This document shows, piece by piece, positions 18,276-27,147 of a stretch of DNA of 64,000 bases. The position numbers and the translations under genes are program-made. This DNA is from Dermatophilus congolensis (GTDB lineage: Bacteria > Actinomycetota > Actinomycetes > Actinomycetales > Dermatophilaceae), in assembly GCF_900187045.1 (NCBI RefSeq), contig NZ_LT906453.1:868001-932000 (forward strand). The letters are read 5' to 3'. Numbering within the stretch: position 1 is the first letter of the stretch; each line of letters opens with the position of its first letter. The notes beneath the pieces were generated by a model. The model ran no database searches. It had not been told where the DNA came from and saw nothing but the letters and a program-made list of their open reading frames with translations.

Positions 18276-21200
18276 TTAGTTTTTGCTTGGTGTGCTGAGT
18301 TCAGCTGCGAGGGCATGGAAAGGCCCTGACGCGTTACCGAACCGATGAAGTGGGATCGACAAAGACTGCTCCTTCACCCAGTTGCGTAGCTCTACCCGTC
18401 CTGAGGCAGTGATGGGGTCAGCGAGCAAAGCCACGGAAGGACGTGAAGCAAGCCGTTCTGTTACAAGATCGGGAAGGGAACCGATGATGCGTACCCGTGC
18501 CCCGATACCGCTATCCAGGCTGGTGTTTGCTAGGGCGTCAGCGAAACCAGTGTCATCGAGCCAGCGAACAGGTGGGGTAGGAAGCGTCTGCTCGATGTGC
18601 TCCAACAGGTTTTTGACAGTGCTGCTTACTTGAGGGTGCGCGGCAATAAGCACCCGAGCGCCAGTGGTGTGTGCAGCCAGTGCTGCGCGCGCTATTTCGC
18701 GGGCGGGTGCGTCTTGGCTGATGCGCAGCGCGACATCGGCGCGACGGTAGCGGAAAAGGTTGGCTTCAGATGTCAGGCCGGTCCGGTCACGAGGAGTGCT
18801 GAACTCTTTTTCCCAGGCACGGCTATCGCTGGCAGCGGCAGCTGCCAGCCAGGCTGTGTCGTTTTCGTCAAGCTGGGCCGCAGTAGCCAATTGCGTGACT
18901 ACAGGCGCAGGGGATGTGGGGGTGCTGCTGGTGGTGTCGGTGTCGTGCCAGGTGCCCATGAGCATGACGTAGTTGGGGCCGCCTGCCTTGGAACCAAGCC
19001 CAACTGAAGATTTCTTCCAGCCGCCGAACGATTGGCGCTGAACAATGGCGCCGGTGATGCCTCGATTGACGTAGGCGTTACCGGCCTGGACCTGGTCGAG
19101 CCAGGTGCGGACCTCGTCGGCGTCGAGGCTGTGGATGCCTCCGGTGAGGCCGTAATCGACATCGTTTTGAAGTGCGATGGCGTGGTTGAGGTTTTCGGCG
19201 TGCATGAGTCCAAGAACAGGGCCGAAAACTTCGGTGTGGTGGAAGAAAGAGCCGGGCTTGACGCCGTCTTTGATGCCTGGGCTCCAGAGGCGTCCGGTGT
19301 CATCGAGTTGACGTGGCTTCAGCAGCCAGGTTTCGCCCGGTTCGAGGGTGGTCAGTGCGCGGTGGAGCTTATCGCTGGGGTTTTCGGTCAGGGGCCCTAC
19401 GGTGGCGCTGAGGTTGTGGGGCAGATCGACGATGAGTGAGCTTGCTGCATCAACGAGTTGGCGGCGGAAGCGTTCGGAGTTGTAGACGCTGCCGACACAG
19501 ATGGCCAAGGACGCTGCGGAGCATTTTTGGCCAGCGTGCCCAAAAGCGGAGTTGACTAGGTCAGCTGTGGCCAGGTCGCGGTCAGCTGATGGGGTGATGA
19601 TGATGGCGTTTTTGCCTGATGTTTCAGCGTTGATGGTTAGGCCGGGGCGCCATGAGGAGAACATGGCAGCGGTTTCGTAGGCGCCGGTGAGGATGATGCG
19701 GTCGATGCCTGGGTGGGTGACCAGTGCTCGGCCGACGTCGCCTTCGTCGGGGGCGATGACGTGGAGCAGATCGCGGGGGACACCTGCGTCCCATAGTGCT
19801 TCGACAATGGCGGCGGAGCAGTGTGGGGTGGGTGCGGAAGGTTTGTGGATGACACCTGCTCCTGCAGCCAAGGCGGCGATTGTGGAGCCAGCGGGGATGG
19901 CTATGGGGAAGTTCCAGGGAGGGGTGATCAGGACAGCGCGGTCAGGGGTGAAAGTGGCGTCGGTGATGCCCTCGAGTTCGAGGGCGCTGTGGGCGTAGTA
20001 GCGGGCGAAGTCGATGGCCTCGGAGATTTCGGGATCGCTTTGGCCGATGGTTTTTCCTGCTTCGGCGGCGGCGAGGGAGATGAGGTGGCTGCGGCGGTGG
20101 GCGAGGATGTCAGCGGCGCGGTAGAGGATGTGGGCGCGTTCGAGTGCGGGGCGGGCGGCCCATTCGTGGGCAGCTTTGCGGGTGGTTTCGACGAGGTCGT
20201 CGACGTCGTTGAGGTGCAGGGGGGCAGGAGTGGTTTGCTGGTTGAGCCATTCGGGGGTGGCTCGTTGGATGGTTTCGCGTGCCCAGGTTTGGTTGCCGGG
20301 CAGAGCCGGATTGGTGTCAGGTTCGTTAGTAAAAGGTGGGAGCAGCTCGGCGGTGGGGCGTGGGTCGGGGAGTTGTTCGGTGGCGCGGTTCTGTTGGTCG
20401 TTGGGTGGTGGGGGTGTGTGCCCGCGGGTGTTGAGGATGTGCTGCAGCGCGCTCAGGGATTCACGGAAGCGTTTTTCTTCGCGTTGGAAGGTGGGGTTGT
20501 CCGGGGTGATATCGAAGATGCCGGACATGAAGTTTTCGGTAGCGGCGTTTTCTTCGAGGCGGCGTACGAGGTAGGAGATGGCGGCGTCAAATTCTTCGGG
20601 GCGGACAGCTGGCACATATAGCAGAGGGCGTCCTAGATCGTTGCCGATGGTTTCGACTTGGCTGGAAGCCATGCCCTGGAGCATTTCGAATTCCATGCGG
20701 TCAGTGACGCCGCGTTCGGTGCCCAGAAGATGGGCGAAGGCAATGTCGAAGAGGTTGTGGCCAGCGACGCCGATGCGTAGGCCGCGCATGTTCTCGGGGT
20801 TGAGGAGCCAGTGCAAGACGAGTTTGTAGTTGGCGTCGGTGTCGGTTTTGGTGGGGCAGGTTGTCAAGGGCCAGCCGGCTATTTCGGCGTGCACACGTTC
20901 CATGGAGAGGTTGGCGCCTTTGACGAGGCGGACTTTGATGCCTGCTCCGCCGTCGGTGACGCGTTGGTTAGCGAATTCGGCGAGTTCTTGCATAGCGCCG
21001 AGGGCGTCGGGCAGGTAAGCCTGCAGGACGATGCCGGCTTCGAGGTTTTTGGTTTCGGGGGTGGATAGCAGGCGGCGGAAGATTTCGACGGTCAGGCGTA
21101 GGTCGCGGTATTCCTCCATGTCGAGGTTGATGAATTTGGTGCCTGCGGGGGCGCGGGATGCTTCGAGATAGAGGGGGGTGAGGCGTTCGGTGACGTATTG

Positions 21201-21782
21201 GACGGTTTGGTCGAATCCCCACATTGAGATTTGGGAGGCGATGGAGGAGACCTTGATGGAGACGTAGTCGACGTCGTCACGGCTGAGAAGTCGTCGAGTT
21301 TCATCGAGGTGGATAGTGGCTTGTTCTTCGCCGAGGACTGCTTCGCCGAGGAGGTTGATGTTGAGGCGGTTGCCTTGTTTGGTGAGGCTGCTGATGGCGC
21401 GGTCGAGGTGGCGCTCGCGGGCGTCGACGATCATGTGGCCGACCATTTGGCGGATGCGGGTGCTTGCGGCGGGTACGACGATGTTGGGGAGTGTGGGTGC
21501 TAGGAGTGAGCCGGCGTTGATTTGGGCGCGGTCGAGGTGGGAGAGGGTTTGGGGGGTGATGTTGCCGAGTTCGGCGAGGGCGTGGGCGGCTGCGCGGCGG
21601 TCGTCGGTGCGGATGACGCGGTCGACGAATCCGACGGTGAATTCGAGGCCGTTGGGGTCAGAGAGCACTGCGGCGAGGCGGGCTGCGCCGGGTTCGGTGA
21701 TGGTGTGTTGGGCGCTGGTGGTGAGCCATTGGCGGACCTTGGTGGTTGCTTGGTCTGCGATGTGTGTGAGGTCGTGACTCAT
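18276..21782 (-). CDS. putA: Bifunctional proline dehydrogenase / glutamate-semialdehyde dehydrogenase
   Basis: A 1168-residue PutA-type enzyme that oxidises proline to glutamate in two steps. The N-terminal FAD-dependent proline dehydrogenase barrel (about 90-440) includes YLPDALGAMQELAEFAN and GIKVRLVKGANLSMERV. The NAD-dependent aldehyde dehydrogenase part (about 520-990) includes TPPWNFPIAIPAGS, ETSGKNAIIITPSAD and the catalytic Cys in GHAGQKCSAAS. The last 170 residues match the C-terminal region of long PutA. There is no DNA-binding ribbon-helix-helix at the start, so it should not be a repressor. The ATG at 21782 has GGGAGG five bases upstream; the frame extends to 21818. Codon bias to C is strong in the 5' half and weaker at the 3' end. 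Confidence 0.93.
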   Translation of the reverse strand: MSHDLTHIADQATTKVRQWLTTSAQHTITEPGAARLAAVLSDPNGLEFTVGFVDRVIRTDDRRAAAHALAELGNITPQTLSHLDRAQINAGSLLAPTLPNIVVPAASTRIRQMVGHMIVDARERHLDRAISSLTKQGNRLNINLLGEAVLGEEQATIHLDETRRLLSRDDVDYVSIKVSSIASQISMWGFDQTVQYVTERLTPLYLEASRAPAGTKFINLDMEEYRDLRLTVEIFRRLLSTPETKNLEAGIVLQAYLPDALGAMQELAEFANQRVTDGGAGIKVRLVKGANLSMERVHAEIAGWPLTTCPTKTDTDANYKLVLHWLLNPENMRGLRIGVAGHNLFDIAFAHLLGTERGVTDRMEFEMLQGMASSQVETIGNDLGRPLLYVPAVRPEEFDAAISYLVRRLEENAATENFMSGIFDITPDNPTFQREEKRFRESLSALQHILNTRGHTPPPPNDQQNRATEQLPDPRPTAELLPPFTNEPDTNPALPGNQTWARETIQRATPEWLNQQTTPAPLHLNDVDDLVETTRKAAHEWAARPALERAHILYRAADILAHRRSHLISLAAAEAGKTIGQSDPEISEAIDFARYYAHSALELEGITDATFTPDRAVLITPPWNFPIAIPAGSTIAALAAGAGVIHKPSAPTPHCSAAIVEALWDAGVPRDLLHVIAPDEGDVGRALVTHPGIDRIILTGAYETAAMFSSWRPGLTINAETSGKNAIIITPSADRDLATADLVNSAFGHAGQKCSAASLAICVGSVYNSERFRRQLVDAASSLIVDLPHNLSATVGPLTENPSDKLHRALTTLEPGETWLLKPRQLDDTGRLWSPGIKDGVKPGSFFHHTEVFGPVLGLMHAENLNHAIALQNDVDYGLTGGIHSLDADEVRTWLDQVQAGNAYVNRGITGAIVQRQSFGGWKKSSVGLGSKAGGPNYVMLMGTWHDTDTTSSTPTSPAPVVTQLATAAQLDENDTAWLAAAAASDSRAWEKEFSTPRDRTGLTSEANLFRYRRADVALRISQDAPAREIARAALAAHTTGARVLIAAHPQVSSTVKNLLEHIEQTLPTPPVRWLDDTGFADALANTSLDSGIGARVRIIGSLPDLVTERLASRPSVALLADPITASGRVELRNWVKEQSLSIPLHRFGNASGPFHALAAELSTPSKN

Positions 21783-21932
21783 GGGTGCCTCCCGTGCTGT
21801 GTGGCCCCCGTTGGCCACGCTTGGGTGCAGTCTGACAACTTTTTGTGGGTAGTGGGCGTTGGTGGGGATTTAGGCGCGCCGTCTTGTAGCTATGGGAGTG
21901 TTGTTGGGGCAGTAGGGTGCTGGTGGGGTGGG

Positions 21933-23789
21933 TTAGGGCTGGTGGTGTGTTTGGGCGGCGAGGCGTATGTGGGTGTTGGGTTCGCCGTAGCCGTTGTATC
22001 CGTTGTTGCGTTGGAGGAGTTCGATGATGAAGTTGTTTCCGGGGGTGGTGATGTAGGTGTGTAGGAGGGTACCGCCGTTGTTGTCTTGGTCGTAGTAGAG
22101 GTTGTGGTGGCGTAGATGGTTGATGGTGGTGGTGTCGAGGTTATAGCGGGCTTGGAGGTCGTCGTAGTAGTTGGCGGGGATGGGGAGGAAGCGGATGCCG
22201 TTGTTGCGTGCGGTGGTGATGGTGGTGGTGATGTCGGCGCAGTTGAAGGCGATTTGGTCGATGGTCGAGTGGGTGTGGCCGTTGGCGAGGATGATGCGTA
22301 GGTCGCCGTGGGTGGGGCGGTAGGGGCGGCTGAGGCGGCGGCCGATGGGGCGGATGAATTCGCTGGTGGGGCCGGGTTGGAGGTTGAACACGGATTGGTA
22401 GAAGGATTGTTCGGCGGGGTGCAGGGTGGGTGGGGTGGTGGTGCCGATGTGGTCGATTCCGGTCAGTGTTGCCTGGTGGGATGGTGGTGTGGGGGTGGGG
22501 TAGCCATTGCGCCAGTCGTCGTCGGCGTTTTCGGGGCCGGTGAGGAATACGTGAAGGCCTCCGGGGGCGTCGATGCCGGGGAGGGCGGAGTCGTAGCGGC
22601 CGCGGCGGTGGGTGACGGGGGGCCATAGGAGCGCGGTGGCGCGGGTGGCGACGTCGCGGACGTGGTCGACTTCGAGGGCGATGGCGGAGATGTAGGGGCG
22701 GGTTGCTGGTGGTGTGGGGGTGGGCAGGGTGGTGAGGCAGATGTGGGCGTTGCCGTTGCTCCACCACTGGACGGGGCGGGTGGTGTGGGTGCTGGCGTGG
22801 TGGAACCCGAGGGCTTTGAGGAGGGAAGTGATGCTGGTGGTGGGGTTGAGGTCGTCGTTGTCGGTGGTGCTGATGGCGATTTCGATGAAGGCGGGGTTGA
22901 CGCGTTCAGGTGGTGGGGGTGGGTCGAAGAGGTCGATGGTGGGGGTGGGGTGGCCGGCGGTGGTTTGGTGGTTGCGGCGGTGGCGGAGTTGTTCTTCGAG
23001 GATGAGTAGGGAGCGCATGCCGTCGAGGGCGTTCATGCGGGGGTTGGCGTCGCGGACGATGTCGGAGAAGATTTCGAGGGACAGGGGGCCGCGGTAGCCC
23101 AGGTCGATGACGGTGCCGACGAGTTCGACGAGGTTGAGGTCGCCTTGGCCGGGGTAGCAGCGGTGGTGGCGGGACCAGGTGAGGACGTTCATGTCTAGGT
23201 GGGGTGCGTCGGCGATTTGCATGTAGCCGATGCGGTTGGCGGGGATGTTGGTGAGGGCGGTGGGGGTATCGCCGCGGGAGAGGATGTGGAAGGTGTCGAT
23301 GGCCAGGGTGATGGCGGGGTGGTCGGTGTCGGTGACGGTTTTCCAGGCGTGACCGATGCGGTTGATGTGGGTGCCCCAGGCGAGTGCCTCGTAGGCGATG
23401 GTGATGCCGTGGTCGGCGGCGAGGTTTCCGACGTGGTGGAGTTGGTGGGCGCGTAGGTCGGGGTTGTCGATGGCGGTGGGGAGGGCGTTGGAGCAGGCCA
23501 GGGCTAGGTGTACGCCGAGGCGTTGCATGGTGGTGAATTTGTGGCGGAGGCGGTGCAGGACGGCGGGGAAGTGATCGGGATGCCATCCTTCGATGTCGCG
23601 TAGGGGTTGGAATATTTCGATGGTTAGGCCTAAGCCGCTGCAGCGTTGAGCGATTTCGGTGGGGGTTAGGGGGCTGGCGATGAGGTCGTTGTCGAAGAGT
23701 TCGATGCCGTCGTAGCCGGCTGCGGCGATGGCGGAGAGTTTTTGGGTGAGGGTGCCGGCGATGGAGATGGTGGCGATGGCTTTACGCAC
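21933..23789 (-). CDS. qsuB: QsuB-like 3-dehydroshikimate dehydratase
   Basis: A 618-residue two-domain protein. The N-terminal half (about 1-280) is a sugar-phosphate isomerase-like TIM barrel with RKAIATISIAGTLTQKLSAI and YDGIELFDND; the C-terminal half (about 310-610) is a vicinal-oxygen-chelate domain like 4-hydroxyphenylpyruvate dioxygenase, ending in NNFIIELLQRNNGYNGYGEP. This combination and length match QsuB of Corynebacterium, which turns 3-dehydroshikimate into protocatechuate. GTG start with GAGG seven bases upstream. No other quinate/shikimate or protocatechuate genes are in the window, so the purpose (catabolism or a catechol precursor) is open. Very strong C-ending codon bias. 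Confidence 0.82.
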   Translation of the reverse strand: MRKAIATISIAGTLTQKLSAIAAAGYDGIELFDNDLIASPLTPTEIAQRCSGLGLTIEIFQPLRDIEGWHPDHFPAVLHRLRHKFTTMQRLGVHLALACSNALPTAIDNPDLRAHQLHHVGNLAADHGITIAYEALAWGTHINRIGHAWKTVTDTDHPAITLAIDTFHILSRGDTPTALTNIPANRIGYMQIADAPHLDMNVLTWSRHHRCYPGQGDLNLVELVGTVIDLGYRGPLSLEIFSDIVRDANPRMNALDGMRSLLILEEQLRHRRNHQTTAGHPTPTIDLFDPPPPPERVNPAFIEIAISTTDNDDLNPTTSITSLLKALGFHHASTHTTRPVQWWSNGNAHICLTTLPTPTPPATRPYISAIALEVDHVRDVATRATALLWPPVTHRRGRYDSALPGIDAPGGLHVFLTGPENADDDWRNGYPTPTPPSHQATLTGIDHIGTTTPPTLHPAEQSFYQSVFNLQPGPTSEFIRPIGRRLSRPYRPTHGDLRIILANGHTHSTIDQIAFNCADITTTITTARNNGIRFLPIPANYYDDLQARYNLDTTTINHLRHHNLYYDQDNNGGTLLHTYITTPGNNFIIELLQRNNGYNGYGEPNTHIRLAAQTHHQP

Positions 23790-24460
23790 TGGGTGACCTC
23801 GGTGGGGTGGGGATGGTGGTGTTTTTAGTGTGTCAGGGGGTTTGTGAGCAGGGGAGGTGGGTTGTGTCTGAAAGGGGTGAGGGGTTGTGAAGTTGTGTTT
23901 TTGTGGACGTGTGTTCAGGGCGTGTGTTTAGTTTTTTGTGTTCGTTGGGTGGTTTTTGTGAGTGAATATGGACGGGTGACTTGGGTGTTCGTTCATTTCA
24001 TTATTTGGTCGTTCCTTGTCGACAAGTTTGAGTGTGTTGATGTGGTGGTTTTTAAGTAAATTTTGAGTTTCCTTCGGGTGGTTTACAGGTGGTTCTTGGA
24101 TGAGGTTTTTGTTCCTGTGTGCTGGCTGTTCAGTCAGAGTTGAGAGCGTATAGGTGCTGGTGGGTGTGGGGTTGAGGGGTTTCGGTGAGTTTTTTTCCTC
24201 AGGTTCATTAGTGTTTCTCCGACCGCGCGCAAAATTTCTATTTACTTATTTCTGGTTTCTTTTCGTATGAACGGGGTGGGGTGGTCGCGGGGATTGCGGG
24301 TAACGGTTTTGTGGCTACATTCGATGTTGTGGCCGGAATGACGGAGTTGCGTTTCCCCATAGCGTCCCGTCGGCCCTTTGTGAAAGTCCCCTTCATATTT
24401 GGTGGGGCCTATTCACCACTAAACCGAGTTCTTTCACAGCATCGCCTTCAGGAGGCTCAA
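23790..24460. other. Long T/G-rich leader before cell-wall protein gene
   Basis: About 670 bases without a supported gene, richer in T and G than the surroundings. It separates qsuB from a cell-surface protein gene and probably holds the latter's promoter and a long 5' leader. Short frames here have no ribosome site or recognisable product. Confidence 0.6.
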
Positions 24461-26770
24461 GTGAACTCTGCAGCCAAGCTGCGTACCCGTGGAATCGCCG
24501 CGTTCGGCGCCACCGTCCTCGTCGCCACCGCTTTCGGCCCCGCCGCCATGGCCTGGGAAGCCCCGGACGCTACGCCCGAGGTCGCCAAGACCGGCTCGAT
24601 TGGCCTCATGGACACCAGCGTGACCACCGAGGGCACGCAAGGCGCCAAGGCAGTCATCGCCGGTCAGTCTTCGCAGGCTGTCGGTGACATCGTCATGGCC
24701 GTTCCCGCCACCTATCAGAAGGGCGACTACATCGACCTCGCCCTGCCTCAGCAGGTCGACCCGAACGCTCGCGTGACCTGGGCAGGCCTGCCCTCGATCA
24801 AGGTTGACGGCCCTAAAGCCACAGGCACGATTGTCAACCCCACCAGCCCCGCCTCCCCAGCTGCGAACAACGCCGCTCAGGGCCAGGCTGCCAACTTCGC
24901 CCCCACTGGTTCAGACGTTGCCCCCACGGCACCGTCTATCACCCCCACCATCGTCGGTGGAGCCTACGGCGACAAGACCATTCGTCTGACCTTCAACTCC
25001 AGCGTTGACGCCTCCAACTTCAACGCCAAGTTCGTAGTGACCCTCAGCGGCTTGAAGGTGAATGCTGGCTCCAAGGCTGCTGGTGGAACGAACGGTGAAG
25101 TTGTTGTCACCGCATCTGCTCACGACGCTGCAGGTACAGTCCGCGACGGATTCTTCGGCGGCTCGACAGCAGCCAAGCCCGAAACCGTTCCGGCTTACAT
25201 CTCGCGGACCGCCATCACCACCTCCAGCTCCGCTCTCATCAACTCCACGACGCCAACCGCTCAGGCCCTGGGCGACGTAGAGGTCCGCGCCACTTCTGGC
25301 ACCTTCGGCGCTGGTGACTTCAAACTCACCATTGACCCCGCCACGGCAACCACGGCCACCGACCAGGTCTCCGTGACCTTCTACGACGCCTCCGGCAACG
25401 CCCTGAACACCACCCCAGAGAAGGTTGCCCCAGCTGACGGCGTCATCACCGTTGCTGATGCCCAGGTGCCTGACGCAGCTGTGCGCGCAGTGGTCTCCGG
25501 CGCAATCGTCACCCCCATCGCTGGCCAGACCCAGGTCAAGATCGCGGTGAACACCCTCGGTGCCATCACCCCGCCAGCTGGCCCACTCACCAGCACCAAC
25601 GTCAACCAAACTGACATTGCTGTTGACACCGCCAACTCCATGGCAATGATCCCGCTGACCAACAACGCCAACCGCGTCTCCGGTGCCAGCCGCTACGAGA
25701 CCGCACTGCAGGTCGCCAACGGCCAGTACGCCAACGCCGAGACCGACAACGTTGTGATCGCATCCGGTGCGAAGAACAACTTCGCCGACGCCCTCTCTGC
25801 GACCTACCTCGCCTACGAAAAGAAGGCTCCCGTCCTGCTCGTGCAGCCCGACACCGCCCCCCAGGTGGTCAAGGACTTCATGTACAACCACGGCGCCAAG
25901 CGAGCCTTCATCGTCGGTGGTGAAACCGCTGTCTCCGCCGCTGTTGCCAACGAGCTCGCTGGCCTCACCGCCACCGACTGGACCACCCCGACCGACAAGA
26001 CGACCCTCACCACCACTGGTACCAGCAAGGTTCAGGTCACCCGCCTGTCCGGCACCAACCGCTACGACACCAACCGTGTCGTGAACTCCTACGCCGCCAC
26101 CAGCTCGGGTGTGGGCATGACCGTCGGCACCTACGGCAAGGCAGCCAAACCCAGCGCCATCATCGCCAACGGTGAAAAGCCCTGGGACGCCCTGGCCGCT
26201 GGCCCGCTCGTCGGTGGTCAGACCGGAATCACCACGGCAGGAACTGGCCTACCGATCATCCTGACCAGTAGCGCCTCAACCTTCCGCCCCGAAGCCATGA
26301 GCCAGCTCAAAGGCTTCAACATCGGCCGCACCATCTTCGTGGGAGGCGCCGCAGTACTGCCTGACGCCCTCGCCACACAGTCCGCAACCGACGTCACCCG
26401 CCTAGCAGGCACCAACCGGTTCAACACCGCCGAGCACATCGGTAACTTCCTCGTGAAGAGCGCCACCGCCAGCTCCACCAACACCGAGCCTGGCTTCGGA
26501 CGCACCGGCACGACGCCTTACCTCGTCAACGGTGGCTACAACTCACTCGGCCAAGCCGATGACACCAAGTGGGCTGACGCACTTGCCTTGGCGCCCCGCG
26601 CAGCCGCTGAAGGCAACGCTCTGGCCCTCACCGCAGGGAACAAGCTCCCCGCAGACACGCAAGACTTCCTGCGGGCAAACAACACCTTGTTCACCGACGT
26701 CACCCCCGTCGGCGGAACCGACGTCATCGCCGACGCCCTCGTCAACGCCGCTCGCCAGCTCGTCAACTGA
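24461..26770 (+). CDS. Cell-wall-binding repeat 2 surface protein
   Basis: A 769-residue secreted protein. A signal peptide (basic NSAAKLRTRG, then a hydrophobic run to PAAMAW) is followed by a Thr/Ala/Pro-rich region of beta-sandwich look (about 35-395) and three CW_binding_2 repeats starting near residues 404 (NRVSGASRYETA), 525 (VTRLSGTNRYDTN) and 644 (VTRLAGTNRFNTA), each ending in a VGG-type strand. Such repeats bind surface polymers non-covalently, so it is probably an abundant cell-wall or S-layer-like protein. The start is the GTG at 24461 after AGGAGG; the frame is open from 24281 but lacks a site there. Codon use is well optimised, consistent with high expression. Confidence 0.88.
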   Translation: MNSAAKLRTRGIAAFGATVLVATAFGPAAMAWEAPDATPEVAKTGSIGLMDTSVTTEGTQGAKAVIAGQSSQAVGDIVMAVPATYQKGDYIDLALPQQVDPNARVTWAGLPSIKVDGPKATGTIVNPTSPASPAANNAAQGQAANFAPTGSDVAPTAPSITPTIVGGAYGDKTIRLTFNSSVDASNFNAKFVVTLSGLKVNAGSKAAGGTNGEVVVTASAHDAAGTVRDGFFGGSTAAKPETVPAYISRTAITTSSSALINSTTPTAQALGDVEVRATSGTFGAGDFKLTIDPATATTATDQVSVTFYDASGNALNTTPEKVAPADGVITVADAQVPDAAVRAVVSGAIVTPIAGQTQVKIAVNTLGAITPPAGPLTSTNVNQTDIAVDTANSMAMIPLTNNANRVSGASRYETALQVANGQYANAETDNVVIASGAKNNFADALSATYLAYEKKAPVLLVQPDTAPQVVKDFMYNHGAKRAFIVGGETAVSAAVANELAGLTATDWTTPTDKTTLTTTGTSKVQVTRLSGTNRYDTNRVVNSYAATSSGVGMTVGTYGKAAKPSAIIANGEKPWDALAAGPLVGGQTGITTAGTGLPIILTSSASTFRPEAMSQLKGFNIGRTIFVGGAAVLPDALATQSATDVTRLAGTNRFNTAEHIGNFLVKSATASSTNTEPGFGRTGTTPYLVNGGYNSLGQADDTKWADALALAPRAAAEGNALALTAGNKLPADTQDFLRANNTLFTDVTPVGGTDVIADALVNAARQLVN

Positions 26771-26793
26771 CGCGCTCACAACGGCAACGACAC

Positions 26794-26829
26794 GCCCCTG
26801 GCAGGGTGAAACCCCAGCCCGCCAGGGGC
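26794..26829 (+). terminator. Terminator hairpin after surface protein
   Basis: Inverted repeat gcccctggc (26794-26802) and gccaggggc (26821-26829), 24 bases after the stop codon. No T-run follows. Confidence 0.6.
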
Positions 26830-26915
26830 ACCCCCACAATCCGTCCACCTCACCCATCGGGTTAGCAAAGCCACCCGAATAAAAGGGATACGACGGTAAA
26901 TAAGAACACCCCTAC

Positions 26916-26969
26916 AAAGGAGGGGCTCCCCGGACGGGAGGTGCTTTGCGTCCGGAGAGCCCCTCCTTT
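26916..26969. terminator. 21-bp near-perfect hairpin before mcrB
   Basis: Arms 26916-26936 and 26949-26969 pair over 21 bases with one mismatch around a 12-base loop. It ends in cctcctttc on the plus strand. It insulates the surface protein gene from the restriction genes and is probably a second, stronger terminator. Confidence 0.7.
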
Positions 26970-27147
26970 CGTGCGTCCGCTACGCCCACACGACCCACAA
27001 CACCGCGAACTTCACCCCACAAACCCCACCCCAAAAAACCACAAACAACACCAAAACACCTCCAACACAACAAAATCCCTACCCAAACCAGCCCACCCAA
27101 AAACACCCGACACAACCCCATACCCACCGACACGCCAAACTAAACAC

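Noticed and set aside
24281-24460. N-terminal extension of the large surface protein
   Set aside because: No ribosome site at 24281; AGGAGG and a proper signal peptide support the GTG at 24461.
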